Under the pieces are notes generated by a model. The model was not told where the DNA came from. It saw only the letters and a program-made list of their open reading frames with translations, and did no database searches. The translations under genes and the position numbers were made by a program. This document shows, piece after piece, positions 1-10,100 of a DNA stretch of 64,000 nt; the first letter of the stretch is position 1, and the number at the start of each line of letters is the position of its first letter. This DNA comes from Chamaesiphon minutus PCC 6605 (GTDB lineage: Bacteria; Cyanobacteriota; Cyanobacteriia; Cyanobacteriales; Chamaesiphonaceae): the NCBI RefSeq assembly GCF_000317145.1, contig NC_019697.1:2948385-3012384 (forward strand), written 5' to 3'.

Positions 1-3000
1 CTCATTGCCCACAGACAGCCGCAGCCCCAAAGCTATCCCCAAACTCAATGTTTGCATCAGTTATTTGAAGCACAAGTCGAACGCACACCTGACGCCATCG
101 CTGTAGTTTGTGAAGATTCTCGTTCCGAGAGGCTTTGCCAACGGCACCTCACCTATCGGGAGTTGAACGATCGTGCTAATCAATTAGCAAGTCACCTCCA
201 AACCCTAAATGTCCAGCCAGAAGTACTCGTGGGCATTAGTGTCGAGCGGTCTTTAGAGATGGCGATCGGGATCTTGGGGATTCTCAAAGCTGGCGGTGCC
301 TATGTGCCACTCGATCCAGCCTATCCGCCAGAGCGGCTGGCTTACATGGTTGCCGACTCAGATATCTCCGTGCTAGTCGTAAGTAAAGATTTAGGGGCCG
401 TATTTGCTGAATATGCTGGAACGCTAGTGTACTTGGATGCTATGGCACAGACGCAATTCGATCGAACTAACCCGACTAGTGCTGTTACGCCAGACAACCT
501 CATCTACACAATTTACACATCGGGTTCGACCGGACAACCCAAAGGTGTGCCGATCTCTCATGCTAATGTCGGACGGCTATTTGCAGCCTCGCAGCATTGG
601 TATGATTTTGACGAGCGAGATGTCTGGGTAATGTTTCATTCTTATGCTTTCGACGTTTCTGTATGGGAATTTTGGGGCGCATTAATTCATGGGGGACGAT
701 TAGTAATTGTGCCCTTTGGCGTGAGTCGATCGCCCCAAGAATTTTACGAGCTATTACATAAAGAGCGAGTGACGGTGTTATGCCAGACACCATCTGCCTT
801 TCGACAGTTACAGCGGGTAGCGACTGGAGATGCAGCCACACTCAAACTCAGCTTACGGGCAGTGATTTTTGCTGGGGAGGCTCTAGATGTCCAGAGTTTG
901 AAACCTTGGTTTGAACGCTATGGAGATCGAGTACCCCAGCTCGTGAATATGTATGGCCCCACCGAAACCACCGTTTATGCTACCTATCATCCCATTAGCC
1001 GTGCGGATCTCGATCTGCAAGAGTGTCGAGGTAGTGTCATTGGTCGTCCGATTCCCGATTTAAGATTACATATTCTCGATCGAGATCTCCAACCCGTACC
1101 GAGCGGGGTAGCTGGAGAGCTATACATCGGTGGTGCGGGAGTTGCCCGCGACGGTTATTTGCGTCGCCCAGAACTCAACGCCCAGAGGTTTATTCCCAAT
1201 CCCTTTGACGAACCAAGCGCGCCAGTTTTATATAAAACTGGCGACTTAGCTAGTTATTTACCAAATGGAGATATTGAGTATCTAGGGCGAATGGATCGTC
1301 AAGTTAAACTCCGGGGGTTTCGGATCGAGTTGGGCGAAATTGAAGCAACAATCGCCAAGAATTTGGCCGTACAAGAAGCGGTCGTTATTATCAGAGAAGA
1401 TGAACCAGGAGATCCACGGCTGGTGGCTTATCTGATTCTGACCACTCCTGCATCGATAACAATTAGCGAATTACGAGACTCTCTCAGGCAGCAATTACCC
1501 AATTATATGGTGCCCTCAGCTTTTGTGTGCTTAGAGGCAATGCCCTTGACTCCCAATGGCAAGTTAGATCGTGAGGCTCTACCAGCAGCAGATCGGACTA
1601 GTTTTGGCTTGGCAGACAGCTTTGTCGCTGCGGGGACATCGACAGAGGCAATATTGACCGGAATTTGGCAAGAAATTCTCAGACTCGAACATGTAGGCAT
1701 TGAGGATAATTTTTTCGATATCGGTGGAAATTCCCTGTTGGGAGTAAAGGCGATCGAGCAGATTCAAGAGCGATTCCAGGTTAAAGTTCCGGTAGTGAGG
1801 CTGTATCAGTATTTCAATATTCGGTTGATGGCTGAATATCTGGCCACCATAGTCGATCGACAGCCGCCAGCAGCAGTTACGGCAAACATTTCCACTACAG
1901 TAAGTCAGCCACAACGGCAGGTGAAGACTACTGATGTGGCGGTAATTGGGATGGTGGGCAGATTTCCAGGTGCCAATAGCATCGAGGAATTGTGGGCGAA
2001 TCTGCGTGCGGGAACTGAGTCGATGACCTGGTTTGATGAAGCGGACATCGATCCGAGTATCGATCCTGACAAGATTGCCAGTCCGAATTACATCCGCGCC
2101 AAAGGCATACTGGCTGGAGCCGAATTATTCGATGCTAACTTCTTTGGCATCAACGATCGAGAAGCCCAAATGATGGATCCGCAGACGCGAATCTTTCTGG
2201 AACTAGCGGCTGAAGCCTTGGAAAATGTAGGGTATCTGGCAGTTGATGGGAATAAGATTGGCGTATATGCGGGTGCGGCTGATAACACTTATTTTGAAAA
2301 GCATTTAAGTTGCCAGCCAGAAATTCTCGATCGATTTGGTGAATTCCAAACCCATCTAGTCAACGATCGCGATTATCTGACCACGCGAGCTTCGTATGAG
2401 TTAAATCTCCAAGGCCCCAGTATCAATATTAGTACGGCCTGCTCGACCTCGTTGGTAGCAATTATTCAAGCTTATCAGGGGTTGTTAAACGGTCAGTGCG
2501 ATCTGGCTTTGGCTGGCGGGGTGGCGATTACTACACCCCAAAATCAAGGCTATTTACATCAAGAAGGTAGCATTTTTACGCCCGACGGCCATTGTCGTCC
2601 GTTCGATGCCAATGCTCAGGGCACATTGTTTAATAACGGGGCGGGAATTGTCGTCCTCAAACGCTTGGATGAGGCGATTGCCGATGGCGATCGAATTTAT
2701 ACCGTCATTAAAGGTGTGGGCATGAATAACGATGGTGCTGATAAGGTGAGTTTTATGGCACCCAGCATCAGCGGTCAGATGGGAGCCATTCTCCAAGCCC
2801 AACAAGCCGCAGAAGTCCACCCAGAGACGATTTCTTATATAGAAGCACACGGTACGGCAACGGCTCTAGGCGATCCGATCGAAGTTGAAGCCCTCACTCA
2901 GGCATTTCGGACGCAAACAGCAGCCACTCAATTTTGTGGGATCGGTTCGATCAAAGGTAATTTGGGACACCTCACCGCCGCCGCTGGCGTTGCCGGATTT

Positions 3001-6000
3001 ATCAAAACCGCCTTGGCACTCTACCATCGCCAACTCCCGCCCAGCATTAATTACGACAGGCCAAATCCGCACATCAATTTTGCCAATAGTCCCTTTTATG
3101 TCAACGACAAGCTAGTTGACTGGCCTTCTAGTGGCAATACGCCGCGTCGCGCGGGGGTCAGTTCCTTTGGCGGTGGGGGTACCAATGCTCACGTCGTCCT
3201 CGAAGAACCGCCTCAAACTGCCACTTCTAGCCCTTCTCGTCCGTATCAGTTACTCTTACTCTCCGCCAAAACCGAAACCGCACTAGAGCTTGCCGCTAGC
3301 AATCTCCAGCAACATTTAGATCGACATCCCAATCTCAACTTAGCCGATGTTGCTTTTACCCTCCAACAAGGGCGCAAAACTTACGCTCATCGACGGTTTA
3401 TCGTCTGCCAGACTGGCGCAGATGAGGTTGCTAGATTCAAGTATGAAAAGCTAGAGATGGGAGCGGGGGGAGGAAATACAAAAACAGAAGACCATACATC
3501 AGATCGGCAACGCCGCGCAGAGCTAGCAACTTCGTCGCCAGCAACAGCGACTCGCCATAGTCCCCGCCACACCCCCCAAGTGGTATTTCTATTTCCAGGA
3601 CAAGGCGCGCAATCTGTAAACATGGGCGCGAATTTGTACGATTGCGAACCAGTATTTAGGCAAGCGATCGATACTTGTGCGGAAATTTTACAGCCAATTT
3701 TGGGTCTGGATCTGTGTCAAATCTTGTATCCACAAGCGGAACAGTTAGCGGCGAGTACTCAATTGTTAGGTCAAACTCGCTACACTCAACCAGCATTATT
3801 CGCGATCGAATACGCATTGGCGCAACTGTGGCAGAGTTGGGGAGTTAAGCCAGCAGCCGCGATCGGGCATAGTATCGGCGAATTTGTCGCGGCTTGCTTG
3901 GCTGGCGTCTTTTCCCTTGCCGACGCGCTCGAACTCGTGGCGATGCGGGGTAAATTGATGTGGGATTTACCCACCGGATCGATGCTCTCGGTGCGCTTGC
4001 CCGCTGCCGAAATCGAGCCGCGACTGCCAGCAGAAATCGCGATTTCTGCCATTAATGGCCCTAATCTCTGTGTCGTTTCCGGCTCTACGCCAGCGATCGA
4101 GCGGTTGCAGCAAGAACTGGAAGCGCAAGAAATAGTTTGTAAACTCTTACACACTTCTCATGCCTTTCATTCGCCGATGATGGACTCGATCGTCGCACCC
4201 TTTGCCAAGCTGGTAGCCGCAATCCCACTGTCGCCGCCGCAAATGCCTTTTGTCTCGTGCGTTAGTGGCGACTGGATAACTGCCGAGCAAGCGATCGATC
4301 CGCATTATTGGGCAAATCACCTGCGCCAACCCGTTCGCTTTGCTGAGGGCGTCCGCACCTTGTGGCAACAACAGCCCAATTATGTTTTATTGGAAGTCGG
4401 GCCGCGCCAAACGTTGACGGTGCTAGCCAGACAGCAGATAACAGATCGCCAACACCAAATCGCGCTGGCATCCCTCGGCAATACATCCACAGATTGCGCC
4501 GATTGGCAAGATCTCCTCATCGCGATCGGTCAACTGTGGTTGGCTGGAGTCGAGATCGATTGGCAGCAATTCTATCGCAATGAAACCAGACATAGGGTAC
4601 CATTGCCAACCTATCCATTCGATCGCCAGAAATACTGGATCGATCCACCGTCGCGCGCCCAAACTTTCGCTCCACCAGTTAGCACCACTCCTATTCCACT
4701 CGCACCTTATCTCGCCCCAGCCCCTATGTCGTTAGTGCCATCGCTCGCCTCCATGACCGAACCGCGCGCAGTCAGATTAATCCCCTCGATCGCTGAAGTC
4801 TTCAAAGATACAGCAGGAGTAGAAATCGGTACGCACGAACGGCAGGCGACATTCTTAGAGCTAGGTTTGGATTCGCTGTCCTTAACTCAGGTGGCTCTAA
4901 GCCTCAAGAAAAAATTCCAAGTTAAAGTCACCTTTCGGCAACTATTAGAAGACTGCTCGACGCTGGCGACCCTCGCCGACTCGATCGATCTCCAGTTGCC
5001 CCCAGATGCCTTTCCAGCACCAGTTAGTGTCGCTCATACTCCCGACCTAGTGCCAACAGTTTCCGTCGCGCCTAGCCCGATCTTACCTGCCCCTACACCT
5101 ACACATGCGGTCGCCTTTACACCCGCGACGACCATCGTCGCCCCATTGAATGCGACTGCCGACTCCAGCTCATCGGCGATCGCCGCAGTGGTACAGCAGC
5201 AACTCCAAATTATGGCACGGCAGTTAGAATTGCTGGGTGGCAATGCAGCGACTTCAACGTTGCAAGTCTCTACACCAGTAGCTCCTAGCGAGATCGTCCC
5301 AGCGACACCAGCACCAAGTAATGGGAATGGCAATGGCAATGGCACGAGTAATAACGGTAAATCGCCATTGCCGACGCCTGCGATCGCGACACCAGCCGCC
5401 GCTGGCCCATCGCCGGGTGCGAAAATTAGTAAAACGATCGATACTAGCCTCTCGCCACAGCAACAAACCGCACTAGCCACAATTATCGATCGCTATGTCG
5501 CCAAAACTAAAGTATCTAAGCAGCAAGCCCAAGAACATCGCCGTTATCTAGCCGATCCGCGCACCGTGTCTGGGTTTACGCCCTTACTCAAAGAAATGGT
5601 TTATCCGATCGTCACCGATCGCGCCCAAGGTTCGCGCTTATGGGATGAAGATGGCAACGAATACATCGATCTGACGAACGGCTTTGGGCTAAATTTCTTC
5701 GGTTGGTCGCCAGATTTCATCACAAATGCCATCAAAGCACAGCTCGACAAAGGCATGGCGATCGGCCCGCAAACGCCACTAGCCGGAAAAGCCGCCAAAA
5801 AGATCGCCCGATTGACCGGAATGGAACGAGTTGCTTTTTGCAATACAGGTTCCGAAGCCGTCATGGCAGCACTGCGAATCGCCCGCACGGTGACGGGCAA
5901 AGATCTCGTCGCGATCTTCTCCGGCTCCTATCATGGCACATTCGATGAAGTTTTATTCCGCGCTGGACCCAATCTCAAAACCTTCCCCTCTGCACCTGGG

Positions 6001-6966
6001 GTGATGGCTTCGGCATTAGAAAATATCTTAGTTTTAGATTACGACAGCCCCAAATCCCTACAAATCATCGCCGAATATGCCGATCGATTGGCAGCGGTAG
6101 TTGTCGAACCCGTCCAAAGTCGCCATCCCCACATCCAACCCCACGCCTTTCTCCACGAGCTGCGATCGCTGACAGCACGATCGGAAATCGCTTTAATTAT
6201 CGACGAAGTAATTACCGGATTTCGCGTCGCTCCTGGCGGTGCTCAAGAGCACTTTGGCGTTAAAGCTGACATCGCCACCTATGGTAAAGTCGTCGGCGGC
6301 GGAATGCCGATCGGGATTTTAACTGGTACTTCCAAGTATATGGATGCCTTAGATGGTGGTTTCTGGCAATTTGGCGATCGATCGATTCCCGAAACTGGCG
6401 TTACCTTCTTTGCGGGTACCTTCGTCCGTCATCCCCTCGCCTTAGCCGCCGTCGAAGCCACTTTACAGCAACTCGAAGCAGGTGGTGCCGAACTTCAGCA
6501 ATCTTTAAATACTAAAACTCAACAAATAGTCGATCGACTCACCGCACATTTTGAATTAGTTGGCGCACAGATTAAAATCGAGCACTTTAGTTCTTGGTTC
6601 TATCTCATCTTCGACGCGACCGAAAATTATGGCGGGTTGCTATTTTATCTATTACGCGAACGAGGGATTCATATCTGGGAAAATCGGCCTTGCTTTTTGA
6701 CACTCGCCCATAGCGACGCAGATATCGAAACGATAATTTGGGCATTCCAAATATGTATCGCCGAACTTCAATCGTTAGGATTTTTATCTAGTTCCGATCG
6801 GGCGATCGCTATTAACAGCAATTTACCACCCCAACCTGGTGCAAAACTGGGCAAAGACCGCGACGGAAATCCAGCTTGGTTTGTTACAGATCCCCAGCGA
6901 AATGGTGAATATTTACAGATCGGGACAGCGTTAAAAGGGGTAATGGGTAATAGAATCGAACGATGA
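1..6966 (+). CDS. Hybrid NRPS-PKS with aminotransferase domain (5' end cut off by window)
   Basis: The frame is open to base 1, and the residues before the TTG at 52 read as a normal C-to-A linker (YPQTQCLHQLFEAQ), so the true start lies upstream. Counting from 52, the domains are adenylation (about 1-510; TSGSTGQPKG near 152, core YGPTETT, KTGD, NGKLDR), carrier (GGNSLL, Ser near 561), ketosynthase (TACSTS Cys near 797, EAHGTA, GNLGHL), acyltransferase (GHSIGE near 1274; HAFH near 1370, the usual malonyl-CoA signature), second carrier (LGLDSLS near 1607), an Ala/Pro/Asn-Gly linker, and a class III PLP aminotransferase (YGKVVGGG Lys near 2079; IIDEVITGF). There is no ketoreductase or dehydratase. 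It should load an amino acid, add malonate and aminate the beta-keto group. The A-domain code read by eye is DVWCIAMVY(K); I cannot assign a substrate. The tail (PGAKLGKD...) is a typical linker to a following C domain, which starts the next gene. Confidence 0.93.
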   Translation, partial: LIAHRQPQPQSYPQTQCLHQLFEAQVERTPDAIAVVCEDSRSERLCQRHLTYRELNDRANQLASHLQTLNVQPEVLVGISVERSLEMAIGILGILKAGGAYVPLDPAYPPERLAYMVADSDISVLVVSKDLGAVFAEYAGTLVYLDAMAQTQFDRTNPTSAVTPDNLIYTIYTSGSTGQPKGVPISHANVGRLFAASQHWYDFDERDVWVMFHSYAFDVSVWEFWGALIHGGRLVIVPFGVSRSPQEFYELLHKERVTVLCQTPSAFRQLQRVATGDAATLKLSLRAVIFAGEALDVQSLKPWFERYGDRVPQLVNMYGPTETTVYATYHPISRADLDLQECRGSVIGRPIPDLRLHILDRDLQPVPSGVAGELYIGGAGVARDGYLRRPELNAQRFIPNPFDEPSAPVLYKTGDLASYLPNGDIEYLGRMDRQVKLRGFRIELGEIEATIAKNLAVQEAVVIIREDEPGDPRLVAYLILTTPASITISELRDSLRQQLPNYMVPSAFVCLEAMPLTPNGKLDREALPAADRTSFGLADSFVAAGTSTEAILTGIWQEILRLEHVGIEDNFFDIGGNSLLGVKAIEQIQERFQVKVPVVRLYQYFNIRLMAEYLATIVDRQPPAAVTANISTTVSQPQRQVKTTDVAVIGMVGRFPGANSIEELWANLRAGTESMTWFDEADIDPSIDPDKIASPNYIRAKGILAGAELFDANFFGINDREAQMMDPQTRIFLELAAEALENVGYLAVDGNKIGVYAGAADNTYFEKHLSCQPEILDRFGEFQTHLVNDRDYLTTRASYELNLQGPSINISTACSTSLVAIIQAYQGLLNGQCDLALAGGVAITTPQNQGYLHQEGSIFTPDGHCRPFDANAQGTLFNNGAGIVVLKRLDEAIADGDRIYTVIKGVGMNNDGADKVSFMAPSISGQMGAILQAQQAAEVHPETISYIEAHGTATALGDPIEVEALTQAFRTQTAATQFCGIGSIKGNLGHLTAAAGVAGFIKTALALYHRQLPPSINYDRPNPHINFANSPFYVNDKLVDWPSSGNTPRRAGVSSFGGGGTNAHVVLEEPPQTATSSPSRPYQLLLLSAKTETALELAASNLQQHLDRHPNLNLADVAFTLQQGRKTYAHRRFIVCQTGADEVARFKYEKLEMGAGGGNTKTEDHTSDRQRRAELATSSPATATRHSPRHTPQVVFLFPGQGAQSVNMGANLYDCEPVFRQAIDTCAEILQPILGLDLCQILYPQAEQLAASTQLLGQTRYTQPALFAIEYALAQLWQSWGVKPAAAIGHSIGEFVAACLAGVFSLADALELVAMRGKLMWDLPTGSMLSVRLPAAEIEPRLPAEIAISAINGPNLCVVSGSTPAIERLQQELEAQEIVCKLLHTSHAFHSPMMDSIVAPFAKLVAAIPLSPPQMPFVSCVSGDWITAEQAIDPHYWANHLRQPVRFAEGVRTLWQQQPNYVLLEVGPRQTLTVLARQQITDRQHQIALASLGNTSTDCADWQDLLIAIGQLWLAGVEIDWQQFYRNETRHRVPLPTYPFDRQKYWIDPPSRAQTFAPPVSTTPIPLAPYLAPAPMSLVPSLASMTEPRAVRLIPSIAEVFKDTAGVEIGTHERQATFLELGLDSLSLTQVALSLKKKFQVKVTFRQLLEDCSTLATLADSIDLQLPPDAFPAPVSVAHTPDLVPTVSVAPSPILPAPTPTHAVAFTPATTIVAPLNATADSSSSAIAAVVQQQLQIMARQLELLGGNAATSTLQVSTPVAPSEIVPATPAPSNGNGNGNGTSNNGKSPLPTPAIATPAAAGPSPGAKISKTIDTSLSPQQQTALATIIDRYVAKTKVSKQQAQEHRRYLADPRTVSGFTPLLKEMVYPIVTDRAQGSRLWDEDGNEYIDLTNGFGLNFFGWSPDFITNAIKAQLDKGMAIGPQTPLAGKAAKKIARLTGMERVAFCNTGSEAVMAALRIARTVTGKDLVAIFSGSYHGTFDEVLFRAGPNLKTFPSAPGVMASALENILVLDYDSPKSLQIIAEYADRLAAVVVEPVQSRHPHIQPHAFLHELRSLTARSEIALIIDEVITGFRVAPGGAQEHFGVKADIATYGKVVGGGMPIGILTGTSKYMDALDGGFWQFGDRSIPETGVTFFAGTFVRHPLALAAVEATLQQLEAGGAELQQSLNTKTQQIVDRLTAHFELVGAQIKIEHFSSWFYLIFDATENYGGLLFYLLRERGIHIWENRPCFLTLAHSDADIETIIWAFQICIAELQSLGFLSSSDRAIAINSNLPPQPGAKLGKDRDGNPAWFVTDPQRNGEYLQIGTALKGVMGNRIER

Positions 6967-7153
6967 TAATATTTAAACCAAAAGATTGGGTGAGTCGATT
7001 ACCTTCTTGCTCTCCCGATCTCTTTCTCTGCGCCCTTTGCATTTCTGCGGTTAACAAACTCTTTAGCGATCGATAATTAAGCTTGAAATAATTCAAAATC
7101 CCAATAATTTTTTTAAGAAGTTTACATCTATCTTTAATTTAAAATAGTTATTT

Positions 7154-10100
7154 ATGATGGATTGTCTCTCCGAACGCGCCGCTGAAATCAAAATTACTCC
7201 AGCTTCCGATCTTGAATTATTGTTCGCAGTATTGCCGCCAAATTTAGTCGTAAATTCCGCTACTGATTCTAAGTTATTAGCAATTGATTTCGATCCATTT
7301 GCCGATGGCGAACTATTGCTGACGGCACCAGCTACCGAATCTCAAAAAGAAATTTGGCTGGGCGTCCAATTGAGCAAAGAAGCCAATTTGGCCTGTATGT
7401 TATCTCAATCCTTGCGATTGGCAGGGCGGCTGAATCTCGATGCTCTACAAGGGGCGATCGAACAATTAGCCAACCGCCACGAATCATTGAGGACGACTTT
7501 TAGTAGCGATGGGATGACGATTTCGATCGCCAAAGTCATCAAGTTTCAATCGCCGATTATCGATCTCAGCGATTTAACTGAAAGCGCAAGAGGACTAGAG
7601 ATCGATCGCCAGCAACAGCTAGCAGTAAGCGAACCATTCGATCTGCGACACGGCCCATTATTTCGCACGACAATTCTTAAATTGACCGATCGCGAGCATA
7701 TATTAATTTTTACCATTCATCACATTGTTTGCGATGGCTGGTCGATGGGAGTTATTGCCGCAGATTTAGCTAAATTTTATACTGCTCTCAATCGTGGGAT
7801 CGAGCCAGCGATCGGGCAAGCGGAGTATTTTAGCGACTATGCTTTTGCCGAACGGGACGATCTTGGCTCTCCAGAATCACTCGAAACCGCAGCATATTGG
7901 CTCGATCGATTTGCAGATTTACCGCCGATTTTAGATCTACCGACAGATTATCCCCGTCCGCCACTGCGAACATTTAATTCTAGTTGCGAACATCATACTT
8001 TATCAGCCAGTTTAGTCGATCGGCTCGAAAAATTAGGCGTCCAAAATAGGTGTAGCTTGATGACTACTCTCCTAGCAGCATATGAAATATTTTTATTTAA
8101 GCTAACCGGGCAAACAGATTTGACAGTAGGCATACCGACATCCGGTCAAATTGCTGCGGGGAAATACAATTTAGTCGGGCATTGCGTTAATTTTTTACCA
8201 TTGCGGAGTCGGATCGCTCCCGAAAGTAATTTTAGTACGTATCTGCGATCGCGAAATACTGAAATTCTTGACGATTACGAGCGTCAAAATTTTACCTTTG
8301 GCAGTTTATTACAAAAACTCCCCATCCCCCGCGATGCCAGTCGCATTCCGTTAGTTTCGGCGGTGTTTAATATCGACCTCAATCCAGAAGACGATCGCGA
8401 TGCGTTCGATGGATTGAGTAGAGAGATTAGTTTCAATCGTGGCTCATTTGCCACCTTTGAGTTTTTCCTGAATGCGGTCACCACTCCTCAAGGTCATGTC
8501 AAGCTGGAATGTCAATATAATACTCATTTATTTAGTGCGGCAACTATTCAGAATCGGCTACAAGAATTTGAAAATCTGCTCGCACAGATTGTCGCCGATG
8601 CTGAACGACCCCTGCGCCAATTATCGCTGCTGAGTGCGGCGCAAACCCATCGATTATTAGTCGAATGGAATCAAACCGAGACTAATTATCCCCACGATCG
8701 ATCTATTCATGAGTTATTCGAGCAGCAGGTGGCGATCGCTGGCGATGCTGTGGCTCTAGTATTCGAGGCGCAACAACTCACCTATCGTCAGTTAAACGAG
8801 CGTGCCAATCAGTTAGCTAATTACTTAATCGCCAGTGGCGTCAAATCGGGCGAACTAGTGGGGATCGCCCTCGATCGCTCGATCGAGACGATCGTGGGAA
8901 TTTTGGGCATTCTCAAGGCGGGTGGCGCGTATCTACCACTCGATTTGAGCTATCCCGCCGAACGGCTGGCATTTATGTTAGCAGATGCCAATGTATCAGT
9001 ATTGCTGACCAAACAAACCTCAATAGATCGATTGCCACCTCACTCAGCGCGGATAGTTTATGTGGATACTGACTGGGATAAGATTGCCACGGCTAGCGGT
9101 GCTAACCCTCAGCAGTCGGTACGCGCAAGCGATGTGGCGCAGGTGATGTATACCTCTGGATCGACGGGTCGGCCTAAAGGTGTGCTGATGCCACATCGCG
9201 GTGTCGTCCGCCTAGTTAAGGAGACAAATTATCTCGATTTTAGTCCCGCCCAAGTCTGGCTGCAACTAGCACCGATCTCCTTTGATGCTTCTAGCTTCGA
9301 GATTTGGGGTAGCTTGCTCAATGGTGCCAAACTCGTCTTATTTCCGGGTGAGAAGCCCACTCTGGGCGAATTGGGGCAAATTATCGCTCGACATCAAATT
9401 ACCACCTTGTGGCTGACGGCAGGGCTGTTTCATGTGATGGTAGACGAACGAATCGAAGATCTGCGACCGCTGCGCCAATTGATTGCTGGCGGTGACGTGT
9501 TGTCTGTCCCCCACGTCCAAAAAGTGCTGTCAATGCTGCCAAATTGCCAGTTAATTAACGGTTACGGGCCGACTGAGAACACAACATTTACCTGCTGTCA
9601 TCGGGTTACTAGTCTAGCTCGGTTCAATTCCATTCCGATCGGGCGACCGATCGCCAATACTCAAGTTTATATTCTCGATCTCGATCGTCAACCAGTCCCG
9701 ATCGGCGTTCCTGGCGAACTATATATCGGTGGCGATGGCTTGGCACAGGGCTATCTGAATCGACCCGATTTAACTGCCGAGAAGTTTATTACCAATCCGT
9801 TTGCTGGAGCGGGAAAACTCTATCGGACGGGCGATTTAGTCCGGTACTTGCCAGATGGTGAGATAGAATTTTTGGGACGCATCGACAATCAAGTCAAAAT
9901 CAGAGGCTTTCGGATCGAACTGGGCGAAATTGATGCCGTACTCAGCCAGCACCCCCAGGTGCGGGAAGTCAGAGTTATCGATCGTGAAGATCGACCGGGT
10001 GATAAACGTTTGGTTGCCTATATCGTTACCCACAGAGCGCAACCGCCTACCGAAGACTGGCGATCTTTTCTGCTCTTTAGACTGCCAGAGTACCTAGTGC

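Noticed and set aside
5034-5480. Minus-strand frame with a hydrophobic, Val/Ala/Gly-rich product
   Set aside because: It is opposite the Ala/Pro-rich linker of the PKS, which by chance reads as a hydrophobic protein on the other strand.
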